A stretch of 34,663 bases of DNA from Trichomonas tenax (lineage: Eukaryota > Parabasalia > Trichomonadida > Trichomonadidae): positions 1 to 34,663 of the forward strand of contig JALKBU010000536.1 in NCBI GenBank assembly GCA_023091735.1. The letters run 5' to 3'. Below are positions 27,426 to 34,663 of this stretch, one piece after another. Under the pieces are notes generated by a model. The model was given only the letters and a program-made list of their open reading frames with translations. It was not told the DNA's origin and did not search any database. Positions within the stretch are counted from its first letter, which is position 1; each line of letters begins with the position of its first letter. Both the position numbers and the translations under genes were made by a program.

Positions 27426-29009
27426 ATGGCAACTTTCGAATTTTGCAGTGAAATACCATTCCAATTTGAGTATTTCGAAAACCCTGATGGAAGTGAACCT
27501 GTTGTTAACACTGCACCAATAAATGGAGATAATTTTCGAAATACAAGTAATTCTTGCTCCAGTACGAAAACAAATGAAGATTCAGTAGTTCTGGCAAGTT
27601 CTCAAGGGAATAATCAACCTTATCTAAATGAAGAACTTAATAAAGATGAAATTCAAACATTTCAAGAACAGTTATTGCAATATTCAATGAATTCAGCATC
27701 TGATAGCGAAATTACATCGATTTCAGAAGGATTTTCAATACAAAATTTAGAAGAAATCAATAGTATTTTCCCATATTATATTAAAACAATTGAAGAATTA
27801 AATAAAATTTGGAATTATTGCTCAAAATTGAATAACCCTGTCCTGTTCTTACAATATTTGATACAGTTGATCACTAATTCAAGAGACAAAATTCCAGTTG
27901 AAATTTTCCAAAGTTTAATTGACTGTTTCCATCCATTCTTCGCTCAGACAAAGCTACATGGAGCACATGCAATGACGCAAATCAAGATTCTAGTCTTCAA
28001 ATTAATGTTTACTTTGATTTCTTGTTATCCATTTGATGATTTTAGATTCATCACGAATGTTAACAAAATAATTGAATATTACATTCAGGTTTGTAGAGTT
28101 TCGAAGCCAGAACACCAAATTTTTATGTTGAGATCATTAAATCAGATATTTAAAAAGATAAATACAAATTATCCGCAAACAGAATTAAGGAAACACCTTG
28201 TAGAGTACATATCTACGTTTAATCCTTCTCATTTCCTTTTTAAGATATCTTTCATTTCATTGCGCGATTCTTTCACTGAATTTGACGAAATTTTGTATCT
28301 TAAGGTTCTCATACGCTCTAAGTGCCAATATACAATAGAAATGTTCGATCTTATTGACGACATTCTTTCAAGACATCGCGATTTGCAAAAAGTTTCTTCC
28401 ATTGTTCAATTTTTGTTAAACACAACTCTCTCAGAGCCTGTTTGGGGATTCACACTCATCAGCCTCATCCAGAAGTACTCAGCGTTCCTGAAGAGAGGAA
28501 AAACGACCCGAAGCTGGGTCGTTTTATTTGTCCGCAGAACATTGCAATGGGTGAAAGTTGCATCGCAAAGCGGAAGAGGAGAACAACATATTCCAACAAT
28601 ATCTCGCTTAATGAGAGCTTTGTATGTTGTTGCTCCTGATGAAATACAGAGTGAAATATCAACTGATATTTCAACACTTATTATGGACGGAAATTATCCC
28701 GAATTTTCGGCTTTCTTTGAACCAGGATCATATGATCAAGAATTTCTCGATGAAATACAAGTTTTGAATATAGGAAAAGATCTTTTTGGATTTTTAACTG
28801 GTCCGAAGTTGAATCTTACTCCAGAGCAGGAGCAGGACATCGAGAAAATAAAGAGGCTTAGCATCATTCGCGCCAATGCCACAGCAAATCATCAAACGAG
28901 TTCTTTCCTGAAGAAATTCATTACAAACGAAGTTGTTCAGAATGTTATATTCTTTTATACTTTGTTTTCTATATTAGTTATTGTTGTTGTTCTTGTTATC
29001 AATAGCTAA
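27426..29009 (+). CDS. Tail-anchored membrane protein with helical body, function unknown
   Basis: A 527-residue protein with a true ATG. Residues 1-100 are S, N, T, E and Q rich and look disordered. Residues ~105-480 alternate amphipathic helices, with no recognised motif but a general solenoid-like pattern. The last ~22 residues (NVIFFYTLFSILVIVVVLVI plus NS) form a single hydrophobic helix at the very C-terminus, and there is no signal peptide. This predicts post-translational insertion as a tail-anchored protein with the body in the cytosol, for example at the endoplasmic reticulum, Golgi or hydrogenosome surface. A strong inverted repeat lies within the coding sequence at 28500-28525. 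Function is not recognised. Confidence 0.8.
   Translation: MATFEFCSEIPFQFEYFENPDGSEPVVNTAPINGDNFRNTSNSCSSTKTNEDSVVLASSQGNNQPYLNEELNKDEIQTFQEQLLQYSMNSASDSEITSISEGFSIQNLEEINSIFPYYIKTIEELNKIWNYCSKLNNPVLFLQYLIQLITNSRDKIPVEIFQSLIDCFHPFFAQTKLHGAHAMTQIKILVFKLMFTLISCYPFDDFRFITNVNKIIEYYIQVCRVSKPEHQIFMLRSLNQIFKKINTNYPQTELRKHLVEYISTFNPSHFLFKISFISLRDSFTEFDEILYLKVLIRSKCQYTIEMFDLIDDILSRHRDLQKVSSIVQFLLNTTLSEPVWGFTLISLIQKYSAFLKRGKTTRSWVVLFVRRTLQWVKVASQSGRGEQHIPTISRLMRALYVVAPDEIQSEISTDISTLIMDGNYPEFSAFFEPGSYDQEFLDEIQVLNIGKDLFGFLTGPKLNLTPEQEQDIEKIKRLSIIRANATANHQTSSFLKKFITNEVVQNVIFFYTLFSILVIVVVLVINS
28500..28525. repeat. Perfect 10-bp hairpin inside a CDS, terminator-like
   Basis: AAAACGACCC (28500-28509) pairs exactly with GGGTCGTTTT (28516-28525) across the 6-nt loop GAAGCT, and is followed by ATTTG. 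It has the shape of a bacterial intrinsic terminator but lies within an intact coding frame of a eukaryote. Confidence 0.8.
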
Positions 29010-29545
29010 CTTGTTGTTATTGTTTATTTTTGTTTTATTAAAATACCATATTAGATTTCTATCACATATATTTTTTTTTCTTCATATCTCATTGATCCAA
29101 TATGATGTGAAACTTTCTTTTTATTTCTAATATCAACATGCTTCTGTTCTATGTATTCAGTTACTATTGTAACTCAAAATATATTCCTATGTTGAGTTAT
29201 AAATGAATGAAAATTCTATACCCAAATTTGCCATAGTATGTATCATCATTTGAAAAATTTAATCAAGACTTGCTATTCATTGATTATTTCGACATGATTA
29301 CTTGCATTGATTAAAACATCTATTATAGGTGTATCTAAAGTAATAAACACACATTCTTCATACGCTTTATCAATTAAATATTTTTTTTCTTTCAAACTAA
29401 ACAGTGGAAGTGTAAAATATGGCAAAACTGGGTATTTAAAAAACATTTTCCAAACAGCTATAAATATGAAGTTATTTGAACAATATGATGAGAACTATGT
29501 TGAAATTCAAATGTGATTTGAGTTTCAAATAAATAACTTTTAATT
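29010..29545. other. Convergent-gene spacer
   Basis: AT-rich DNA between the 3' ends of two converging genes. A 69-codon + strand frame near 29307-29516 starts at TTG and is not supported as a gene. Nothing else is seen. Confidence 0.5.
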
Positions 29546-31108
29546 TTATAAAATCAGACAGGTTTTTGATTTGTGTTGGGAATCATCATCTTCTGTCTGA
29601 TCTTCTTCCTCAACAATCTTCTCCTCTTCGTTCGGGAGATCAGTGTGGACATTACCGAAGTCGGCAATATTTATCTTTGTTTCTAATTTCTGTGTAGTGA
29701 GTTTAACGCGGCTAGAAACCATCAGCGAATAGAGACCGATGTTGTAGCCGCCTCTCTTCGTTGCTATAGTGAGAGTAAGAACTTTTCCAGCAGGAAGATC
29801 CAAGTAATACTCTGGATTATCTGTTCTAATAGGTTCTCCTGAAATGATATATTCTGAGTGTGAAGCAGTCTCAGAGTCCCATTTCATGTACAAAACGGCC
29901 CAGCAATCCGGCCTGAATGTTACATAAATTTTAGCGTCGACATCTTCTGTCGCGTACACAGAGAACTGCTGTCCACCATCCAAGTCGGCATTGAACTGCA
30001 AGTTCTGCGGGAACACGAGATCCAATGGGCCAGCACGCGCACGAACGTCTGAGTGCATCGTGATGCTGAGTTCATCCGGTGTTATTCCCTGTGGAACGAA
30101 AGGACAGATGACGTAGTCTCCCTCGATAGCATCGAAGTAGAAGAGATCGTGATCATAGAATGTGGAGTAAACTGTGTATGTCGCAGCACCAGCATGATGA
30201 ATTCTTTCACCTCCTTCTTGAAGGATCAATTTCAACTCTGCTTTGTTCTTGTAGTTCCTTTCTGTTGCAAAATCACTCGACTCTGTCTTAATTAAGCCAC
30301 CTTCAACTGCCTCTTCGAGGAACTTATTTCTGTTCGACTTGTTTAGCACTTCTAAGCATATGATTCCCGGTTGGTGACAATGAATTAAGTATTGTTTGCA
30401 TCCAAATAAGCCCGGTCTGTTTCCAACGATATTTCTGTAGTAAGTCTTCGAGAGGTGCCATGGCTTCTGTGTGATGATGACGTGATTGGAAAATTCATCG
30501 AAAACTTTCCTCGTTTCGATCTCGTAAGAACCTGGTTCGGCAATGCCCCATCCAAATTCAACAGGGTTTCCAATGGCCGCAAACACACCAAATACTTGGC
30601 TTTTCGTCGATGAACAGCTAATAACGACATCTTTGATATTTGTACTTTCATCGATTAGCACCTCCTTGTATTGCTCAACGTCGTTCTTTGTTGTTATCCA
30701 GCCGTGTTGCGGGATTCCAGAAAAGAAAAACACCTTCTGATGACGTTTATTGAAAAACAATCTGATTTTTATCGAAGATTGGCTGCCTGTGAACTTGATT
30801 TTCCATTGAGGAAGTGCAGAAATGCTGACATCTGGGTGGTGACCGCAGTAATAGCGCAATATTTCAGCACGTCTTGTAATTCCGCCGTTGTCGCTGATAA
30901 CTTTGAGCTCTGCCTCAATATCTATATCTGCACGTCGTGATATCTTCTTGCGAGATGATTTTGGCGTTTTTTTACTGCTATTTGGTGTTTTTTCCGGTGT
31001 TTGAATTTCATTGCTTTCGTCGGCTGTTTGGTTGTTGCCATCGGCCTTGCTTTCCGGCTTTTCTGATGTTTCATGGTTTTCTTCCGCTGCTTTCTCTTGC
31101 ACACTCAT
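29546..31108 (-). CDS. Calpain-domain-III-like protein with C-terminal CaaX box
   Basis: A 520-residue protein. Residues 1-75 are K, E, S, P and T rich and disordered. The body (~80-480) reads as beta-sandwich modules: a segment around KPWHLSKTYYR, then GDYVICPFVPQGITPDELSITMHSD, which follows the calpain domain III (C2L) pattern of an aromatic strand, G-x-Y-V-I-x-P and a strand ending in a charged turn. No Cys-His-Asn protease triad is visible, so it would be a non-catalytic relative. An acidic stretch precedes the C-terminus, KSKTCLIL, where CLIL is a CaaX motif with leucine last, the form preferred by geranylgeranyltransferase I, next to two lysines. This predicts membrane attachment by prenylation. 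It is divergent from the actin-related gene, sharing a 297-bp spacer with a motif array. Confidence 0.6.
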   Translation of the reverse strand: MSVQEKAAEENHETSEKPESKADGNNQTADESNEIQTPEKTPNSSKKTPKSSRKKISRRADIDIEAELKVISDNGGITRRAEILRYYCGHHPDVSISALPQWKIKFTGSQSSIKIRLFFNKRHQKVFFFSGIPQHGWITTKNDVEQYKEVLIDESTNIKDVVISCSSTKSQVFGVFAAIGNPVEFGWGIAEPGSYEIETRKVFDEFSNHVIITQKPWHLSKTYYRNIVGNRPGLFGCKQYLIHCHQPGIICLEVLNKSNRNKFLEEAVEGGLIKTESSDFATERNYKNKAELKLILQEGGERIHHAGAATYTVYSTFYDHDLFYFDAIEGDYVICPFVPQGITPDELSITMHSDVRARAGPLDLVFPQNLQFNADLDGGQQFSVYATEDVDAKIYVTFRPDCWAVLYMKWDSETASHSEYIISGEPIRTDNPEYYLDLPAGKVLTLTIATKRGGYNIGLYSLMVSSRVKLTTQKLETKINIADFGNVHTDLPNEEEKIVEEEDQTEDDDSQHKSKTCLIL

Positions 31109-31226
31109 TACACTATAAAATAACGATTAATTTTTATTATTATTTCTGGGGAATGCACCGTTTCAAAATTTCTCCCTATGTAAAAATTTTGACAACATAA
31201 AAAAAATAATTGACAAATTCATGAAA

Positions 31227-31399
31227 TTTACATGTCATGAAAGTACTAATTGATATAAAATCTAAAATTTACGTGCCAAAAATAAATAATTGTCGTGTAA
31301 AATCAAAATTTGACTTAAATATTGATTTACTTGTCAAAAATAATAAAATTTGTCATGTAAAATTATTAATTGATAGATGCAAGTTGATTTTACATGTCA
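31227..31399. promoter_or_regulatory. Array of TTTACATGTCA motifs in a divergent promoter
   Basis: Six 11-bp copies: TTTACATGTCA (31227), TTTACGTGCCA (31268), TGTCGTGTAAA (31291, reverse), TTTACTTGTCA (31326), TGTCATGTAAA (31351, reverse) and TTTACATGTCA (31389). Start-to-start spacing is 41, 23, 35, 25 and 38 bp. Copies 2/3 and 4/5 form converging inverted pairs. The last copy ends in TCA, the likely initiator of the actin-related gene. The array fills the spacer shared with the calpain-like gene. Confidence 0.6.
31397..31399 (+). promoter_or_regulatory. Possible initiator TCA for the actin-related gene
   Basis: TCA with +1 at 31399 is the end of the sixth array copy. Transcription from here would exclude the ATG at 31394 and leave 31406 as the first start codon, after a 7-nt leader. 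The bases after TCA are A, not the consensus Y, so this is tentative. Confidence 0.35.
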
Positions 31400-31405
31400 A
31401 AAAAA

Positions 31406-32647
31406 ATGAATGTTGTTGATAATCTCCATAACACGCTTGTTTATGACTTTGGATCGAGCAGCGTCCGTTTTGGATACGCTGGTGACGCGTATCCACTCTA
31501 CATCGTGCCAACTGCTTCTGCGCAAATCATACAGGACGGAGAGCCTTTAATCAGGTTCGGATCAGAATGGTTCGACAAACAATGCAAGAACTTCCCAGAC
31601 ATACAGGTGAAACCGATGGTTGACGACAATGGCCTCATCACTGAGTCCGATATGCTTCTTCCTTTCTTCGATTGGGTTTTAACAGTCCACAAAATCGAAG
31701 ATCCGATGATAAATCCTGTCTTAATCAGCCAACCAACAGTCAACGCAAAGCTTACTGGCAGCAACGCAGGTATTACTAAATGGCGTGAGACACTTGCTGA
31801 ATGTATCTTCGATTTTGCAAGGCATCCGGCACTTTGTCTCCAGCACGATGCTTCGTTGGCATGCTATGCCCATGGAATGCACACTGGATTGGTTGTAGAT
31901 TATGGATGGTCATGTGCAAGAGCGATTCCTGTTTTCGAAGGACATCCGATAAAGCAGGCAATACAGATTCATCCACTCGGAGGATTGAATCTCACAAATC
32001 TTTTATACGAGAAAATGAAACAGAATAACAAGCAAATTTACACATTCCACGATCCAAAGCCAACAGATGTTGGTTTATTCGGTGAAGAACAACGTGCTGC
32101 ACCAACAGAAAGTCAGAGAGACTATTGCATTCGCCATGAAGTTACAAATATTATCAAAAATCATTTACGTTATATAGATACTCCTCCAAAACCAAACGAT
32201 GAAGATATTTTAGACTATATCTACTTCATGCCTGGACGCCGTCCAATCGAAATTAAGGATGAAATTAACTTTTTGAAGCCTCTTCTTTGGCAACCAACAG
32301 AAGGAGTTCCACAGTCAATGAATCCACTTCAAAATGTTGTTTATGATGCTATCGAAGCAACTCCAAAGGATTTACATTCAACATTTTGGAAGAATATAAT
32401 CACAAGTGGAGGACTGTCAAGAATTCCTGGTTTCAACTCTAAACTTGAACAGAAGACAAAGCAAATTGCGCTGAAAAATATCGAACCGCACGTTGTTCGA
32501 CCATTAGCTGATGTCGCTGCAGGAAGCCGCTGTGTTTGGGTGGGTGGTTCCATTGTTGCCTCGCTTCCAAACTTTGATCAGCTGTGGATTAAGAAGAGCG
32601 AATGGGACGAATTTGGTCCAGCAATTTTGCAGCGTAAGTGCCTCTAA
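31406..32647 (+). CDS. Actin-related protein (ARP)
   Basis: A 413-residue actin-fold protein. The phosphate-1 loop is recognisable near the N-terminus (YDFGSSSVRFGYAGD). The phosphate-2 loop, DSGDGVTH in actin, is here DYGWSCAR, so the catalytic and phosphate-contact residues are replaced, followed by the expected PVFEGHPI. The adenosine region keeps TSGGLSRIPGF, and the C-terminus keeps WVGGSIVASLPNFDQLWI and ends QRKCL. Overall it resembles nuclear ARPs of the Arp4/BAF53 kind, subunits of chromatin-remodelling and histone-acetyltransferase complexes, but the last residues look as much like actin itself, so the subfamily is left open. An in-frame ATG at 31394 lies inside the motif array and is disfavoured as start. 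Confidence 0.85.
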   Translation: MNVVDNLHNTLVYDFGSSSVRFGYAGDAYPLYIVPTASAQIIQDGEPLIRFGSEWFDKQCKNFPDIQVKPMVDDNGLITESDMLLPFFDWVLTVHKIEDPMINPVLISQPTVNAKLTGSNAGITKWRETLAECIFDFARHPALCLQHDASLACYAHGMHTGLVVDYGWSCARAIPVFEGHPIKQAIQIHPLGGLNLTNLLYEKMKQNNKQIYTFHDPKPTDVGLFGEEQRAAPTESQRDYCIRHEVTNIIKNHLRYIDTPPKPNDEDILDYIYFMPGRRPIEIKDEINFLKPLLWQPTEGVPQSMNPLQNVVYDAIEATPKDLHSTFWKNIITSGGLSRIPGFNSKLEQKTKQIALKNIEPHVVRPLADVAAGSRCVWVGGSIVASLPNFDQLWIKKSEWDEFGPAILQRKCL

Positions 32648-33144
32648 CTCTATGTTTTTAATGCTGATTGCATTCACAAGTATATTGTTTTTAACTCATA
32701 TAAAGAATACTCTTCATAATTTACTTTATATATTTGTCATAAAATTCAAATTCAATTTTTCATGTGTTACAATTGCAGTTGATTCGTTTAGATTTAAGTT
32801 ATTAACATATAGTCATACTCAGATCTATGCCAAAATGAGATTTGAATTTTGAAAAATAATAAACCTGGGTTAATTCCAGTAATGTGATGGAATCAAGCAA
32901 ACCATTATTTGGTTTGATGCCACACAGGTATAGGTTATTGAAATTGGACTTTTGTTATGTGATTTGATTCGAGATATAAAAAAATGAAAAAGCTAAAAAA
33001 CATTCCATTCATGTTTCTGAGATTTCTGATGTATTTAAACAAAACTTATGTACAAACAAAAACTATACTATATTGGATTTGTGATTTTGAGCTATCTCTT
33101 ATGATGATAATCACAAAAATAGAATATACGTATAATTTTGTGAG
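32648..33144. other. Convergent-gene spacer with one hairpin
   Basis: AT-rich DNA between two convergent genes. Around 32883-32932 an inverted repeat with core AAACC and GGTTT, flanked by GTG and CAC, could form a 3' hairpin of either transcript. No gene is supported. Confidence 0.45.
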
Positions 33145-34044
33145 TTATTTTCCGGCTGCGTTCATGAGAGCTTCTGGATATTCGGATGTCATTGAAAATC
33201 TTTTATCCGAATCAATAAAAAGAAGGACATCCAAGTCATTAACATCACTCATATCGGGGTTGCCTTTAAGTTCCGGATAGTTAGTGCTAAAAACTTGTGT
33301 GAATTTGTGCCTTGGGAGATTTCCTTGTTTGTGGAATAACCCGCCCTTTATCTGAATGATTCCGAGCAAGTTAGCGAATATATTTCCGTCGACTTTGAAT
33401 ATATCATTGGAGACCCACTTAACACCAATGTACGGGTAAGCATCAGGAAATGCTTTAGTAATGAGCAGAGCATGGTATAACTTAACCGGGAAAAGTCTGT
33501 CCTGTCCGTTCCTTTTCTGGAAGAACATTTCGCGAAGTGAATTGACAGAATGGAGCTCAGAAGTCCATTTATCACGTGGAATGAAATGAAGTTCAGTTCT
33601 GTGTGTTAGTTTTGTCCATAAAAATGACTGCTGTCGTTTTTTTATCATGCAATGGTGAACAATTAAATTTGCTCACAAAGCCTATAAAAACGCAAAACGC
33701 AGCCATAAAATTACATACGGATTAATAACATTACTGCTTGGGTCAAAGCTTCCCTTTGCAGGGAATGATTGAGGTTGATTTAATTTATCTTGCGATGCTG
33801 AAGGAGATAATTGTGTTGCAATATTTCCGAATTTAAATGATCTCAGCTCTGGACAAGTTGTGAATATATCTGGGAACTTTTGCTGTCTCAATGGCTTTAA
33901 TTGCGGCTGAGTAACGACGAAAGACCCAGCAATCGGCTTTGCTTGGGGATTGAGAAGTTGTCTGTTTGGAAGCTGGAAGTTTGGCATCGCCGGATGTCCA
34001 ACAAAACCCGCGCCAAGCGCCATAAAGTGCCTCTTGCTCTCCAT
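33145..34044 (-). CDS. Initiator-binding-domain-like (IBD) regulator, spliced from two exons
   Basis: Coding exons are 34044-33719 and 33598-33145 on the minus strand, joined across a 120-nt intron. The join keeps the frame (AAT CC|A ACT GAA) and gives 259 residues. Exon 1 encodes a P, Q and N rich, probably disordered N-terminal 108 residues. Exon 2 encodes a compact domain, ~133-210, with the pattern F-P-V-K-L-Y-H-A-L-L, P-x-x-x-P-Y-I-G-V-K-W, F-K-V-x-x-x-x-F-A-N-L-L-G-I, then L-F-H-K-Q-G-N. This spacing resembles the winged-helix IBD of IBP39, the factor that recognises the TCA initiator in Trichomonas. The family is large and members may regulate different promoters. A TCACA initiator lies just upstream. 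IBD assignment comes from pattern memory and should be treated as probable, not certain. Confidence 0.7.
33599..33718 (-). other. Spliceosomal intron, 120 nt
   Basis: On the minus strand the segment starts with GTATGT (33718-33713) and ends with ACTAACACACAG (33610-33599). These are the exact 5' splice site and the combined branch-point and 3' splice site known for trichomonad introns. The intron contains in-frame stops, and removing it fuses two open frames into one 259-residue frame. The length is within the known range of such introns. Confidence 0.92.
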
Positions 34045-34046
34045 TT

Positions 34047-34053
34047 TGTGTGA
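34047..34053 (-). promoter_or_regulatory. Initiator element of the IBD-like gene
   Basis: Read on the minus strand, TCACACA precedes the ATG; the +1 A is opposite 34051, giving a 7-nt leader. TCACA fits the trichomonad consensus TCA(+1)Y(T/A). Confidence 0.55.
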
Positions 34054-34505
34054 CGATAAATATCTTCTTTTTCACTCTCAAAAAAATCAATTCCAAATAT
34101 ATATTCTTTCATTTATATTGATAGATTTGCTCAAAATTTAAAATTGAGATGTGTTTATTCTACATATATATGTTATTGATATTTTCGAGTTTTTAAGCGA
34201 TATTTAATTCTTATCAATTCAAACGGTTTCATTGAAAAAAATCAAAATAGTGAGCATGGAAAAATTAATAATAATCTGATTGGAATATATGGTGTTGTAT
34301 TTTTCAACAGTTAATTTTGATGAATACGTTAAAATAAACTACTCAAAACATTTATTATCAGAGTGTCTCTAATTTCTTGTTAAAAGCCGACTTTTTATTT
34401 GAAATGTGAGTTAGACATATGATTTATATTCATAATATTAAATAATCGCGATTTGATGAAATATATTATCTAAACATACACTGAATATGTCAGGTATGAG
34501 TCTAT
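34054..34505. other. AT-rich spacer
   Basis: Upstream region of the minus-strand IBD-like gene. No open frame or clear repeat is seen before the motif cluster at 34506. Confidence 0.5.
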
Positions 34506-34612
34506 GACAAAAGTGAACATCAAAAAGTGACAGGGAAACCTTAAAGTCACTTTTCATGAATAAACTGTCACTTTTTGCGCGGGCAAATTGTCACCTTTAT
34601 AAAAAGTGTCAT
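34506..34612. promoter_or_regulatory. Cluster of AAAAAGTGACA motifs in both orientations
   Basis: Six related copies in 107 bp: GACAAAAGTGAAC (34506), CAAAAAGTGACAG (34521-34533), AAAGTCACTTTT (34543), CTGTCACTTTTTG (34565-34577), TTGTCACCTTT (34588) and AAAAAGTGTCAT (34600). The second and fourth are perfect 13-bp inverse copies. The gene it would serve may lie beyond the window end, or be the IBD-like gene about 460 bp away. Confidence 0.5.
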
Positions 34613-34663
34613 AAATATCTTTGTTGTCTAACCAATACATCCAGGTTAGTGTTGTTGACGAGC

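Noticed and set aside
29307..29516. 69-codon plus-strand frame between convergent genes
   Set aside because: No ATG near its start, no initiator, no domain; lies between two 3' ends.
1..34663. CRISPR array or prokaryotic operon structure
   Set aside because: The short repeats seen are 11-13 bp near-palindromes in both orientations without unique spacers of uniform length, and the genes are eukaryotic and independently spaced.

Overview
The window is nuclear DNA of a trichomonad (Parabasalia; Trichomonas or Tritrichomonas, I cannot separate them from sequence alone). Four observations support this. A short intron carries the exact parabasalid splice signals, GTATGT at the 5' end and ACTAACACACAG at the 3' end. 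Initiator-like TCA(+1) elements lie 7-12 nt before several ATGs. There is a BspA-type leucine-rich repeat protein, and there are beta-helix pseudogenes of the kind abundant in trichomonads. Genes are almost all intronless, sit on both strands, and are separated by very AT-rich spacers; no operons, tRNAs, rRNAs or CRISPR arrays were seen.

Layout. 1-1287: low-complexity spacer. 1288-2439 (+): single-pass surface protein. 2440-4360: a run of hairpins, a decayed minus-strand gene, a GC-only palindrome and an array of AATTGYAATT motifs. 4375-5622 (+): TPR protein resembling Cyc8/UTX. 6353-9532 (+): pecanex-family polytopic membrane protein. 9621-10533 (-): beta-helix pseudogene copy A. 10697-11350: foldback element. 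11906-13159 (-): acidic low-complexity protein. 14322-21290 (+): Prp8, the spliceosome core protein. 21516-22340 (+): BspA-like LRR protein. 23091-25337 (+): unknown 748-aa protein, followed by a decayed partial tandem copy of its own 3' end. 26009-27107 (+): beta-helix pseudogene copy B, the inverted partner of A. 27426-29009 (+): tail-anchored protein. 29546-31108 (-): calpain-domain-III-like protein with a CaaX end. 31406-32647 (+): actin-related protein, divergent from it. 33145-34044 (-): intron-containing gene whose product resembles the trichomonad initiator-binding domain (IBD). 34506-34612: cluster of AAAAAGTGACA motifs.

The most interesting signals are: (i) the spliceosomal intron inside a likely initiator-binding-type regulator, in the same window as Prp8; (ii) three clusters of short, near-palindromic motifs, each cluster with its own sequence and with copies in both orientations, two of them directly in front of a start codon; (iii) the near-identical inverted pseudogene pair bracketing a ~15.6 kb block that includes PRP8; (iv) a 654-bp foldback element with ~216-bp arms. 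Start codons were reassigned to ATG where an open frame began at TTG. The genes share no obvious single pathway beyond general nuclear gene expression (Prp8, ARP, TPR, IBD-like) and membrane or surface proteins.
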